From Cryptomeria japonica (taxonomy: Eukaryota > Streptophyta > Pinopsida > Cupressales > Cupressaceae), in assembly GCF_030272615.1 (NCBI RefSeq), contig NC_081413.1, forward strand, positions 607,516,209 through 607,580,208: a stretch of 64,000 nt of DNA, given 5' to 3'. A model generated the notes under the pieces. That model saw nothing but the letters and a program-made list of their open reading frames with translations, was not told the DNA's origin and made no database searches. Each line of letters opens with the position of its first letter. The stretch's first letter is position 1. A program made the position numbers and the translations under genes. Of this stretch, positions 1 through 11,302 are shown piece by piece.

Positions 1-88
1 TCAAACCTGGTTATCCAGATGGATGTTGGTCCAGATATTCTTTATCAAACCTGGTTATCTGGATGGATGTTGGTTCGAATATGGTTTT
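1..88 (+). repeat. 44-bp direct duplication
   Basis: The unit beginning tcaaacctggttatc starts at 1 and again at 45, giving a period of 44 bp with a few substitutions. It is truncated by the window edge, so the true copy number is unknown. Confidence 0.7.
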
Positions 89-640
89 GGTGTTGGTTGT
101 ATCATCCTATATTCAAGGTGGTTTGGAATTATTTTGGTGCCCTCTAGATATGTTGCTAATTGTATTGTGGTTTAGTGGATCATATTCTTTTGGTTCAGAT
201 ATGTGTGGGAAGATGCATTGAGATATTATTTTGGGTCTCACCATGGCATGTGGATATTCACATGGAGTATTTTGCATCAGAAGTCGTTATGTGGCCAACT
301 GATTGATTATGTCTACATGTTACATTTTGTAATACCTTTGGAGTATGTGTTAGTGTGTGCATATTGTTGGATCAATCGTGGAAGGATGTATTGTGATATG
401 TTTTTGTTCCCTCTTTCTCCTAGAGTAGACCAATCTAAATATTTTAGGTCTGGGTGGCTTATTTTGTTTAATATTGCTTATTCTATCTTGGTCGACCCTT
501 AATTGGGATTTCAATGTTGTATCTCATATTTAAGATGTGTAGATGGATGAATTGTGTGTGGATGAGAAGTGAATTGTGTGAGAATTGTATATGAATGATT
601 TGTAGTGCCCTTTGTCATTGTTGTCAAAGGGGGAGAGTAT
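1..640 (+). mobile_element. 3' part of a plus-strand copia-like element ending at a polypurine tract
   Basis: No protein domain is readable here. The stretch ends in caaagggggagag at 624-636, preceded by tttgtcattgttgt. This matches the polypurine-tract context of copia (Sirevirus-like) elements and reads on the plus strand. I infer that 1-623 is the non-coding region between pol and the 3' LTR. The 99-codon open frame at 203-502 has no recognisable motif and is probably chance. The element's 5' part lies outside the window and its 3' LTR start was not located. Confidence 0.4.
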
Positions 641-1702
641 TAGAGATGGAAAGATTTAATAGCATAAATTTTGAGCTATGGAATGTTATGGCCTTATTTT
701 AATACATGAAAATGAACATATACTAATATTTGTTTCTCAAAACTCTAAAATTTGAATTCTTATCATCTCAACATGATATAATCATGTGCACACCTATTAA
801 CATTGCACATGCAACATCATCACAAGCACATTTCCCATTTCCAAAGAGTGAGGGAAAGAAGATAATTCAAGTGGGCATTGTGGAACCCATTCTGCACACC
901 ATGTGATGGAGGTTAATCTAATTATGGTTAGGTGGATTTGTGTAATTCTCCTCAAATAAAGACTGTAAAAGGGTTATTAAGGAAGATATTAGTGGTTTTC
1001 TCCTTAAATGCAACAAAAACTAGATAAGTCACCTTGTGGTTTGTAGACCAATAGATTGAATAATGAATTCAAATGATTTATATAATATTAATTAATCTTT
1101 AAGAAATTTTAATTTATTTAAGAGAAATTCTATCAGATTTTGGCTAAACCATGAAACTAAAGGGTTGCTTAAACATATTTGTGAATAAGTAAATTTACCC
1201 TTGTTTCTTTTGTCAATAAGTAAATGTACCCTTGTTTCTTTTATTCTTAAACCTCTTCATTTAGTACAATATCTTTGTTCTTTTGTCATGCACCTAATCC
1301 TCATCTTAATATCTTAGGTTATGTAAACCTTATCATGCTATCATTGACATCAACCACATTTATCAATATCATCAACTATATCAGTATAGCATACTTAGTA
1401 TAGACATTGGATACTAGGAAGGTGGACATCCACAAACCATCTACAACCAATAAGCATTTATTTTTTACATCAATATATTCATATCAGTCATACAAAGCAC
1501 AATAATAATAAATCACAATCACCTGCCAACAATCTCTTTATATACTAACAAACATGAGCATACAACTCCATCATCACTTCCTCAACAACTACAACATTTC
1601 TCTATCCAACCAGTTGTCATATCATTAATGACAACAACAATCAAGGACAATATATAGTGTCAAACATCAGGTTGACATCAATGACAACACATATTACCAA
1701 CA
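641..1702 (-). mobile_element. Probable 3' LTR of copia relic A, left boundary not found
   Basis: The right end is well placed. The stretch finishes ..attaccaaca at 1702, directly before atctccccctttg, which is a polypurine tract when read on the minus strand. A minus-strand LTR would therefore begin TGTTGGTAAT. No matching second LTR and no clear left end was seen, so part of this interval may be unrelated DNA. There is no coding frame. Confidence 0.4.
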
Positions 1703-2039
1703 ATCTCCCCCTTTGTCATTGATGGAAACACTAACTGATGTATACATAATGCAATGTTCTCTCCTTCCATATCTACATTCACTCCCCCCATTATTAATAC
1801 CTCTTCCACAGTATCTCTCCCCCTTTGACATCAAGGACAAAGGGTGTATATCTCAACATATTTTTGTATTTAGATCCATCTGTACTTTGTCTTTCAATAG
1901 CAACAAACCAACCATCTACTCTCCCTGAGAGCAGCAATTAGCATCAATTTAGGACAAACAATATATCTTTTTAAATTCTCCCCCTAGATGGATGCATCAA
2001 TATATGCATCTTAGTTGGAAGGAGGGGAAATAACCCCTA
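1703..2039 (-). promoter_or_regulatory. Polypurine-tract region of element A with several PPT-like copies
   Basis: Read on the minus strand, this stretch has three G-rich tracts: ctccccctttg near 1705, ctccccctttgacatc near 1816 and ctccccctag near 1979. Repeated polypurine-like tracts between pol and the 3' LTR are described for Sireviruses. The remaining sequence is non-coding. Confidence 0.5.
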
Positions 2040-2233
2040 TCTTTTTTCTGAGATACTCAAAAGTACGTTTCAAGAGTGCCTTAGTGAATGTGTCTACATT
2101 CTAATCCTGGTAGGTACATACTCAAATTTGACTTCTTTGCAACTTTCTCTCTTAATAAATGATACCAAATAAAAATGTGCTTGGTCCTTAAATACATCAC
2201 CAAATTCTTTGAAATGTTTATGGTACTAGTATT
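2040..2233 (-). pseudogene. Copia RNase H C-terminal fragment (element A, part 1)
   Basis: The minus-strand translation resembles the end of a copia polyprotein: a degraded HFYLVSFIKRE block, where families have H(I/F)xIRYHFLREKV, then a FEYVPT-like block and FEYLREK at the end. Several stops and frame changes are present. The gene stops abruptly at the left boundary of element B and its upstream part resumes at 33442. In copia elements RNase H removes the RNA template during reverse transcription. Confidence 0.65.
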
Positions 2234-2815
2234 TGTTGAGCACTATTGGACGATGAGAGAGGGGGTGAATCAACATTCACAAAATATTATCAAACTAAAG
2301 TGATTCTAACTTCATCATTTATCAATATTAATGAGCTAAAAGTACATTTCAATAACAACAAATCATCCATACAATGACACCAAATTTTTACATGAAAAAC
2401 CCAAACTGGGAAAAACTATGACGATAATTGAAATTACAATATATATAGTAACAATTTTACAATAGAATAGGATTCCTGCCAAAAGAGCTTATTGCTTTGA
2501 AATTGCAGATTGAGATGCACAACCTCAGGAAAGATACAAAGGGGCTTGCTCTATTGAAGATCACTTCTTCATGACAAGGTACAATACTAATCCCATAAAG
2601 TAATAAGAATAATAGATTGAACTGTATACAAAAAGCATTTGTTAAAATGTCGATAACAATTCTCTAAATATACTCATCTAACTACTTTGTATACCTTGGA
2701 ATCACTTCTCTTACTCATTTCGCATCTACCTTTCATCTATCCATTATATATTTGCATTACTTCTACTTCTTCATATACCTTCTCTTTTTCATATATATCA
2801 CACCTATTACAACCT

Positions 2816-2834
2816 ACACACACACACACACACT
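2816..2834. repeat. (CA)n microsatellite
   Basis: About nine CA repeats lie inside the B 3' LTR. The other LTR has no comparable run at the equivalent place (near 32845), so the tract probably expanded after insertion. Confidence 0.85.
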
Positions 2835-3089
2835 AATCAGATCCAAAAACAACCATCACTAGGTCGGCCAAGCTGGCATGTGACATGTATATAGCATTGA
2901 CCCAAATATATATTATTCAGAAGGTTAAAGGAATATGTACCAAGTTGGCACTCCTTCCAACTAATATTAAAGATATTTTATACTCAACCGCTTGAACCAA
3001 AAAGCATAAAACAGTACCATAAATCTATTTTGTGCAACACACTATTTATCTTAGACCAAAAAACAAATAAAGTGGTCCATCCAAGGCAC

Positions 3090-3381
3090 TAGGTTTTCAC
3101 TAGCTAGGCAATATTATATTAAATGCATTCATATTGGGGGGTTTAATATCCTAAAAATTGAAAACAATATATTGCTTATTTGGTGAAAATAGGGGGGTTT
3201 TTAATTCGAGCTATGAAAAAATACAATATCTGGTAAAAATAGGGGAGTTTTTAATTCATGTTGTGTATTGGGAGGGAGTGACAAAAAAGGAGCTTAGGGC
3301 AATATTTTTTGAAAATAAAAGGATTTTTTAGTATGCCATGAACGCATGTGATATAACCTAGGTTTACTAATTGAAGCCTCT
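3090..3381. other. ~305-bp segment present in only one B LTR
   Basis: In the right B LTR, gtccatccaagg is followed directly by gaatcatgacatt. In the left LTR the same point holds cactaggttttcactagc and about 290 more bases, then element E, then a further ~20 bases before gaaccatgacatc. The segment has two imperfect copies of a unit containing aggggrgtttttaattc, near 3190 and 3241. No inverted ends or target duplication were seen. It may be a small insertion here or a deletion in the other LTR. Confidence 0.6.
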
Positions 3382-4291
3382 TGTAGACACCTAAAATTAA
3401 TATTTAATTAATTTAAGCCTATCAACATAATTAATTGACTTAATTGTGTTATCCTTATTCTTCTCAGTATTAATTAAATCTAATTTAATTAATCCTATCA
3501 CTATTGTCCAATAATTAATCTATCAAATAAATAAATTATTCCCTAATTCTTCTAAAGCCCCTCCAATAATTATTTCCTCTAAACCCACTCAGTTAATTAA
3601 TTTTAATTAATTAACCTAATCATGTGATTCCTACAAATCACTTTTCCTAATTCCCACTTAGCTTAATTAATTCTTCTAGAATCTCTCTTAATCTCACTTA
3701 TCATTATTTCACAATTTTATATTCCCCACTCATGTCACACCAACATTGAGCCTCTCAAAGAAATTCAATTTTCTTTGAATCCCTCCATGCATCCTCTATT
3801 TTTGAATTTTGAATTCCTCATTTTGAAATTCAAATTTTATTTCCCCCCTCTTCTCAAGAAATTTAATATTCCTGTTTATTTTCCCAAGGCACCCTTGATC
3901 CATGCTTTCTATCTTAAATCAATCTCAACCCTCCATAAGGAAATCAATCTTGGCCCTTCATTGGCCTCTTCCAATCTATAAATGGGAGGATCATTTCCTC
4001 ACAAAAGCAAGTGCCCATTTCTCTTCTATCTTCTTCCTTCAATCTTCCAATCCAAATCCATCCAAAAATCTTATCAAATCCAATCCCTCTTGTTGAGCAA
4101 ACGAGAGCAATCCATATCCCCATCAAGGACCAATCCACTCAAGTGAGGAAGGGGTGCATTCTTCACTTCACCGAAGGTCCAATCCGAAGGAGAAGGCAAG
4201 ATAGCAAGGTATAAGTGGTTTATTATGTGTGTGAATGTTTTATTTGAATACTAACCATCATTCCTTACATTTGCTCATTTTCCCCTCTTCA
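3382..4291 (+). repeat. E 5' LTR
   Basis: This 910-bp direct repeat of 10089-10964 begins TGTAGACACC and ends CCCCTCTTCA. The first 300 bp are AT-rich with many ttaattaa motifs, followed by a promoter-like segment. Differences from the right copy are mainly indels, including about 35 bp near 3725-3765 and about 20 bp near 4118-4135. Confidence 0.9.
3976..3984 (+). promoter_or_regulatory. TATA box of the E 5' LTR
   Basis: CTATAAATG lies 3 bases after a CCAAT motif and is conserved in the right LTR at 10640. Its position two thirds into the LTR fits a U3 promoter. The assignment rests on sequence only. Confidence 0.6.
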
Positions 4292-4294
4292 TTC

Positions 4295-4313
4295 TGGCAT
4301 GCCCGATGGGACC
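4295..4313 (+). promoter_or_regulatory. Candidate primer-binding site of E
   Basis: TGGCATGCCCGATGGGACC starts three bases after the LTR end. Primer sites normally begin TGG, because they pair with the CCA tail of a tRNA. I could not match it to a particular tRNA. Confidence 0.45.
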
Positions 4314-4359
4314 AATGTCCCTAATTTAATCATTTTTGGAGTTTTTGCAAGTTTTTTTA

Positions 4360-5010
4360 ATCGCAGGTATTGGAACAGCGTGAACAACTGCAAAATAGCG
4401 CGATTGCTATGGGATCAGTGCGACTGTTGCCTACTTTGGTGCGTGCGCACGCACTTTAGCTCGTGGGATTGAAGTTTAAAAATTTTAACCCGCCCTTTTG
4501 TAGGTCTACACAATAGCGCAAGCACCACAAGAATAGCGCGTCTGCCTACAATGTCATCCTACTCCTTCTCCTCTCTTCCATTCTTCCATCTTCTGTCTTT
4601 ATTCCAAAATTGGTACCTAAAAACACACTAAAAAGCGGAAAAACTTAGAAAATAAAAAAAATTAGTTAAATTTGTATCTAGCTACCTTTTTTTATTTTTG
4701 AAGTGTCACTTTAGCGTGAGTGCTCTATGAATAGCACGGGTGCTCTGGTAGAATACCGCTCATTTTTTAATTTTATTTTTAAATTTCAATTTTTTGGTTG
4801 TGCTAACCTGCTTCAGTGCAAGCGCAGGCGCTTCAGCGCAACCACCACTAGAACAACGTGTTCACCTCAAGTATATTTTGTTTTTTTAAAACTTAGTACT
4901 TTTCTGCATTTTCCATTTTTCCTCTTCTTGGACCCCTACAGCGCATACGTAGACATTTCAGTGCCTGCGCAAGCGCTTCAGCACAGGTGACTGCAAAATA
5001 GGGCGAGTAC
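4360..5010 (+). repeat. AGCGC-rich degenerate repeat leader of E
   Basis: Short motifs such as atagcgcg, cagcgcaa, gcgtgcgcacgc and caagcgcttcag recur at irregular spacing through about 650 bp. They are separated by T-rich stretches. This GC-spotted leader stands out in otherwise AT-rich DNA. It directly follows the primer-site candidate, where packaging or dimerisation signals would be expected. No protein frame is convincing. Confidence 0.6.
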
Positions 5011-6199
5011 TATTTTTGCAAAATTTTGTTTACTAATCAGATTTTTGAGTTTTACAAGTCCTACCCAAGTGGTCAAAGACATAAACAAAACTACTAATCT
5101 TATTTTCTGCAGGTTGCCTAAGGAAATCCAACTAAACATTGTGTTTTTCTTAATATTTTTATTCTAGGCATCTAGATTTAATTAGGGGAAAAATAACTCT
5201 TGCTTTTTGTGTTTGAGAGTTCACTCTCATAATGAGCACTTTGTAGGGCCCCTTGAGGTCTCAATCATGCTTGTGTGACTACATCTTTCTTAGTACTTTG
5301 TAAGGCTATAGGCCTCAATCGCACTTGTGCGACTACAAGGAGTAGTCTTCAAATGGAAATCCATACTAAAAACCCTAGGAAATGAAGCCACCTGGTCCAC
5401 CTTCGAAAGGTGGATGATCTTTGTGTAAGGGAGATAGTAACTCCCCCAAGAGACTTGCCATATTGTACCCCCATTAGCGTTTGGAGTTAGCTAATACGGT
5501 GTTCAGAATCCATTGCATGAGACTCGGCGGCCATATTTTGATTAGCTATTGGGTGTGTACCTGAGTCAGCAAGCAAAGGTTTTCCTCCTCATCCAACTTC
5601 CTAGGATAGCATGCTATGTTTGGATTCTCTATGTGCGTTATTGGCCAACATGTATTCATTGTTTGATATCTCTTGCCAAGTCCATCATTCCTCCAACCAA
5701 TCAATCCTCCCTCTTTCAAATTCCATCTTGTCATCATCAAATCTTTAATCCATTTCTATCTATCCAAGTAATTCTCTGATCCCCAATCCACTTTGATATA
5801 TTCAAACAATCATCCTTCCTCAGCCAACATTCTTGTCCAAATCTTTCATCTGACTTTGGGTAGCCTCCCCCTTTATTCTTCCTATTATCTGTTCTTCCAT
5901 AATCATTCTTCCTCTAATCCAATCAAATCTCTAGAAATCCCAATTAATCAAATCAATCCATCTTTCTAATCCGGTTGTCCAATCCATCATCAATCAATCA
6001 TCCAATCCAATCAAGTCATAATCTAAGGACCAGTTCAATCCAATCCAATCCAATCAATTCCTAATCCAAAGACCAATCCAATCAAATCAATTCCAATCCA
6101 AATCAAATCCAATCAATCCTCAATCCAACCCATCATCATTTGAAGCCAAGTCCTAATCCTCGTATTCATCCAATTCCAATCTAATCCTTCATTCTCAAC
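5011..6199 (+). other. E untranslated leader, no gene seen
   Basis: This stretch contains two imperfect copies of a segment around actttgtaggg/actttgtaaggc followed by cctcaatc and tgtgactac (5240-5340). It then becomes C/T/A-rich with repeated aatccaatc motifs. The short frames at 5546-5779 and 6113-6298 have no recognisable features. Confidence 0.5.
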
Positions 6200-7585
6200 A
6201 TGGCTACCCAGAATTTCAAAGCTTGGTATGAGCAGATGCTCATGGAAGTTCATGAACCACCTCAACCTACCTACTAAGTCAATCCCATAACATCCCATCC
6301 ATCTATCATATCCCCATCCATTTCATCTCAACACACTATATCCAATCCCAATGTATATCATATCTCTTACCCTTCCTCTAACTTTGACAAGGGAAATCCA
6401 TCTTATTCCCCATCCACCTCTCCATATTATCCCTCACCCACATACCCCTCTAACCCAATAGGTATACCTTCATCTCCCCTCCCATCTACATCCCAATCCC
6501 CATCCTTTTACAATACATTCATTACCTCTACTCCCCATCAAAATCCTTTACTCCATAGTCCTCCAAGCATTAATCCTTATTCCCCAATCCATTATCCTAA
6601 TCCTCCATCCAATCCTCATCCCCCATCTAATCCCAATTCTCCATCCAATCCTAATCCTCCAAAATCCATGTTATCCATGTCCTCCAAATCCATCAACCAT
6701 TATCTTATCCAAGACATGCTAGCAAAGGAGACAAAATCCCCACCTCAAAACAAAGTTACCAAGTCTCCTCAAGTCCTCCATCCACCCCAATCACCTCCAC
6801 CTCAAAACAAATCTCAATATCCCACACTTCATGATACCCCCATTCCTCCATCTACTCATATCGAAGCTTCCATATCCTCCTCCATCACACAATCCCCACT
6901 ACACCAAACGTACCAAAAGCTTGTTCCAAAGCATGCTAGCATAGAATCCTCTCCATCTCATGATGAATCTCCCTCCACTCCATCTAATGATATCATTCCC
7001 TCCACTTCCTCTCGTAATCATATGATTCCTCTATTCAACCCTCTCCCTCCATTGCATGATCCTCTCCCATCTCATGATCCAATCACCCCTCCCACTCCAT
7101 CTCATTGTACCCTCCCTAATCAAGATCAAAGTATCCCTCCATCTCCATGTCATGATTCCAATCCATCTAAAGATCCTAATCTTCCTTCCACATCTCATCC
7201 CCCTCAAAATGGACTCACATCTTGTTTCCAAAATAATAAGGGTCCTCAAGCTAATGCTCAAGATGTTGGTACATCCTCTATTCCTCCTAAATCCAAAATT
7301 CCTTCATGCAAATAAAAATCCTGCCATCCCTCATCTTCCACATCTATTTTGGGACCCTATGTTCCAAAGCTAAATCCTCCATTCCTTCCATCCATTTTGG
7401 GTTCTTATCTCCCTCCATCCACCACTCCATCACCTCAAATAATGCCTACAAAAGATCAACAAAGGCACACATCATTGAATGCCTCCCAACACTCTCCTTT
7501 CATCATCCCACCATCCATAAAATCCATCAACCCTTCATCCTCATGCATCCATCCCATTGCTATTGGAAGCAATTTGGATGCCTAA
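6200..7585 (+). pseudogene. Pro/Ser/Asn-rich protein frame of element E (two in-frame stops)
   Basis: I do not recognise this protein. From an ATG at 6200 one frame stays readable for about 460 codons, with TAA stops at 6275 and 7313. The first 25 residues (MATQNFKAWYEQMLMEVHEP) look like an ordinary protein N-terminus. The rest is dominated by Pro, Ser, Asn, His and Tyr in loose repeats such as NPPSNPHPPSNPN and SHDP. Near the end are ILGPYVPK (about 7346) and ILGSYLPP (about 7396). No zinc knuckle, protease or polymerase motif is present. Its position after the leader suggests a gag-like structural role, but that is inference. The bias could also reflect expansion of a TCCAATCC-type simple repeat that happens to be open. 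Confidence 0.5.
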
Positions 7586-7730
7586 TCTAAAAATCATAAA
7601 GCTGAAAATCCACAAAAATCAAAGGATCAACATGTCCCCTCAAAATGACATCCTCAAAAGAAAAATATGATCCAAAAGAAAGAAAAATAAAAAAAGGCCG
7701 CAAAGGCCCCAAAGGAAAAAATAAAAAACT

Positions 7731-8018
7731 ATGTGGATTCCCAAACTACTCAAAGAAGCAGTGCATTCAAAATTGGAATCCAAACTTGCTAATCTGAAAG
7801 CTCCATCCATTCATAAGCCCTCCAACCATCCATTGAACACTCCTCCATCTTCAAAATTCATTTTGGGTCCTTATGTCCCAAAATCCACCATCCCAACTCC
7901 ATCATCCCCTTCTTCTATTTTGGGTCCACATTTCCCAAAATCCACACTTTATCCTCCATCTAATTCAAACACTCTCCCCCACTACTCCACCACCCTTCAA
8001 GGTGTGTGCCAATGTTGA
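7731..8018 (+). pseudogene. Continuation of the E Pro/Ser-rich frame in a shifted frame
   Basis: After a frameshift and an A-rich patch (7610-7720), this 95-codon frame carries ILGPYVPKST (about 7858) and ILGPHFPKST (about 7915). These repeat the ILGP motif of the upstream frame. It ends LQGVCQC before a stop. The shared motif argues that both segments were one coding region. Confidence 0.45.
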
Positions 8019-10074
8019 TCTTCCATAAATTCTTCAAAACCCCATCCATTATCCACCATCCATTTTTCACAATCCCATTCCATTAGTCCAATCCTTTGCA
8101 AATCCTTATCTCCCATCCCCTATCCATTTCATTATTATCAACATCTATGAGCATACCTCCAATTCAAAGCAATACTAAGGGATACCATCCATGGAACTAG
8201 ATGCTTGAGTCCTCCTTTCCTCCTTCACGCATCCACTATCTTCCCTATCCAATCATCCTCATCCTTATCTATCCAAACTATTCTAAAAATTCAAAATAAA
8301 AAAAAATAAAAAATAAAAAAAAATCAAGAAAAATACAAAATAAAAAAAAATCAGAAAAAAGTAAAGAAAAATAATTTCATCCAATGGTGAAAACCACTTC
8401 TTGTGGCGCCTTGGGTAAGTACCATGATGAAAACTTGGCAAACAAGCATCATGTGTAATTCCCTCATCTTGCACTCTACACTTGGGGGCAAGCTTCATCC
8501 ATGCAATCGACCCATCCATCTGCATCCTATCTAAGTCCATTCTCCTTTCCTATCTTTGATCTTGACTATCCTATTCATATCCTCTATCTCATATCCCTCA
8601 TCCTATCAAGATGAATCCTCCATTCTTATCTTTGGTCTAAATCATATAGAGGAAAAATAATGTATATGCATGCATGCTTTGGAAAACACAAGCCTTAAAT
8701 CCTCTACCATCCATATCCATTACATATTATCCTTCAAACTCATACATCTTTATCCACCATCCTTACATCCTTAATTCCACTACCTCTATTATGGGGCATT
8801 TCACTCCTTTGCAGCATAGTCCTCGTGTCTCCATCACCCTACCCTCCATTCCTCCATATCCTATACATACCCATCCACACAATCCATATGTTTCCTATCC
8901 AAACAAAATCTCTCCATCCATCCATTCTCTTACCAATCCTTGGTTCTCCCTTGTCATTAGTTCCACTCCATCTATCCTATATCCACCAATCCATCCCATC
9001 CTATCCAATTATATTTTTAATCCAATCCTATCTCATCCAATCATATTATCCAACTCTTCCAATTCAATCATTAATCTCATCCCCAATCCAATCCTGCTCA
9101 ATCATCCATCCCCCTTTTCATCCTATCTAATCATTTATCCTTCTTCCAATCCTATCCAATCCATTAAACTAAGATTTTACCATCTACCTGAGCTTACACT
9201 AACTTGTGCCTAATCCAAGCACCCATCCATACTTTGCTAATCAAATCCAAGTGGCAATCCTCTCATCTGTAGACCTTTCACATCCAATTTATCTTTTGTC
9301 AATCTATCCACACCCCACCATCAGGATGAATCCTTCCCATGTTTGGTAGTTCATCCAAATCCCTCACCTGCCCATCGGGATGCCTCCTTCCCTAGTCCAA
9401 CAGTTTATCCAAATCCATGTCCTACTCTTGGAAAGAGATGTCATTTGGTCATGTGCATGTTGATTGCATGCTTGATCTTTTGGCTTTAATTTTTATCTTG
9501 TGTCCCAGGACTATACTTGTTTAGGACTGCCTCGATCATCCTATATCTTGGTATGTCTTCACTAGTGTATAATGGGGCATAGTTTTATGTCATGGTGTGT
9601 TTCAAGGTTTTCCTTGTATGATCCGACAACCCTGCATTAGTGTTTATCAACACTTGCATGATTGTGTGCAAGGCATTCCTGTTTGACTGAGTGTTAGTAC
9701 ACACCTCAGATCTTCATATCATCCTAGTTCTTATAATCAGTTGTGTAGACTATCCATGGCAATATCAAACCTAGGTTTTCTCTCTATATTTTCTCAACGA
9801 GAAATCCAATCCATTTATAATTTCTTTATCTCATTCCCTCTTTCATCATCTTCATCTTTTCATCACCTCATCTTCTAATCCATTTCGAGAGCACACCCAT
9901 GTTCTTTGAACCCACATGTCCTCTCAAGGGGGCATACAACTACTTCCTCATCATCCTTCCTCCTTGTCACTCTTCATCATCTTATGACTGGGGCATCATG
10001 CTACTAGTCCTTATCCTTTTCTTCCACTATGTTTTATTCTTCTTTGATATAACATCATTTCACGACGCTATATC
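8019..10074 (+). other. E 3' untranslated region, C/T-rich, no gene supported
   Basis: An A-rich low-complexity block lies at about 8284-8372, and a polypurine-like acttgggggcaagc at about 8480. From 8560 to 9200 are dense tccatccaatcc-type repeats, whose open frames at 8674-9213 and 8825-9130 are consistent with simple-sequence translation. Near 9320-9400 are two copies of a catc(a/g)gga-tg motif followed by ccttccc. Nothing resembles pol. Confidence 0.5.
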
Positions 10075-10088
10075 AAAGAGAGGCAAAA
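10075..10088 (+). promoter_or_regulatory. Polypurine tract of E
   Basis: aaagagaggcaaaa directly abuts the TG start of the right LTR. It is purine-rich with one C, as expected for the plus-strand primer. Confidence 0.6.
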
Positions 10089-10964
10089 TGTAGACACCTA
10101 AAATTAATATTTAATTAATTTATTCCTGTCAACATAATTAATTGACTTAATTGTGTTATCCTTATTCTTCTCAGTATTAATTAAATCTAATTTAATTAAT
10201 CCTATCACTATTGTCCAATAATTAATTTATCAAATAAATTAATTATTCCCTAATTCTTCTAAAGTCCCTCCAATAATTATTTCCTCTAAACCTACTCAGT
10301 CAATTAATTTTAATTAATTAACCTAATCATGTGATTCCTACAAATCACTTTTCCTAATTCCCACTTAGCCTAATTAATTTTTCTAGAATCTCTCTTAATC
10401 CACTTATCATTATTTTACAATTTTATATTCAAATTTCTTTGAATCCCTCCATGCATCCTCTATTTTGGAATTTTTAATTCCTCATTTTGAAATTCAAATT
10501 TCCTTTCCCCTGTCTTCTCAAGGAATTTTATATTCCTATTTATTTTCCCAAGGCACCCTTGATCCATGCCTTCTATCTTAAATCAATCTCAGCCCTCCAT
10601 AAGGAAATAAATCTTGGCCCTTCATTGGCCTCTTCCAATCTATAAATGGGAGGATCATTTCCTCACAAAAGGATCCACTTACTCTAATAGCATTCTCATG
10701 CTGCCCATTTCTCTTCTATCTTCTTCCTTCAATCTTCCAATCCAAATCCATCCAAAAATCCTATCAAATCCAATCCCTCTTGTTGAGAAAAGGAGAGCAA
10801 TCCACATCCACTCAAGTGAGGAAGGGGCACATTCTTCACTTCACCGAAGGTCCAATCTGAAGGAGAAGGCAAGATAGCAAGGTATAAGTGGTTTTTTATG
10901 TGTTTGAATGTTTTATTTGAATACTAACCATCATTCCTTACGTTTGCTTATTTTTCCCTCTTCA
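10089..10964 (+). repeat. E 3' LTR
   Basis: This 876-bp copy of the left LTR begins TGTAGACACC and ends CTCTTCA, followed by the target duplication cctcc. Confidence 0.9.
10640..10649 (+). promoter_or_regulatory. TATA box of the E 3' LTR
   Basis: CTATAAATGG sits in the same context as in the left LTR (ccaat just upstream). This copy would drive read-out into flanking DNA if active. Confidence 0.55.
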
Positions 10965-11302
10965 CCTCCATGATCCAAAAGAACCATGACATCTATCTTA
11001 ATTTAACAATAACTTATAATCTCTCTAAATATATCTAAAACAAATACTAATTCCAATCCATGATAAGTTTCTCTAAAGCAATCAATAAAGTTACTTTCAA
11101 GTCAAGTGAAGAACACCAAACATCTGAAAGCATACAAACACATCATCTCATATCTTCCCATCAACAAAATGTCAATAAAACAAAAGCATCTGGATCACCA
11201 ACTGATCCTATCTATGATCCGGATCACCAATAACAACCGAGGTAATTTGAGATTGATAAAGGTTTGACATCAATGACAATAATGACATCCAAATGTGTAA
11301 CA

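Larger units (their letters stand above)
3382..10964 (+). mobile_element. Element E: large non-autonomous LTR retrotransposon with a proline/serine-rich frame
   Basis: The two LTRs (3382-4291 and 10089-10964) start TGTAGACACCTAAAATT and end CTCTTCA. Flanks are cctct (3377-3381) and cctcc (10965-10969), one transition apart. A TGG-starting primer-site candidate follows the left LTR and a purine-rich tract precedes the right LTR, so E is in plus orientation. The 5.8 kb interior has no reverse transcriptase, integrase or protease motif in any frame I could read. It holds an AGCGC-rich leader, a low-complexity Pro/Ser/Asn-rich frame and long C/T-rich sequence. This architecture fits a LARD-like non-autonomous element. 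It lies inside the extra segment of the B LTR. Confidence 0.85.
2234..11302 (-). repeat. B 3' LTR (split by element E and a ~305-bp extra segment)
   Basis: Segments 2234-3089 and about 10985-11302 align with the right LTR at 32266-33436. Matching landmarks are the G-rich ggggtgaatcaac block, the acatgaaaaacccaaact block and the ggtttgacatcaatgaca block. The LTR ends gtgtaaca at 11302, next to the minus-strand polypurine tract. It is about 310 bp longer than its partner because of the segment at 3090-3381. Confidence 0.85.

Noticed and set aside
203-502. 99-codon plus-strand frame at the window start
   Set aside because: It has no domain, its composition is like the surrounding non-coding retroelement sequence, and the upstream context is missing.
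8674-9213. 179-codon Ser/Pro/Ile-rich frame in element E
   Set aside because: It follows tccatccaatcc simple sequence, a second overlapping frame has the same bias, and no motif repeats in phase. It was kept as untranslated region.
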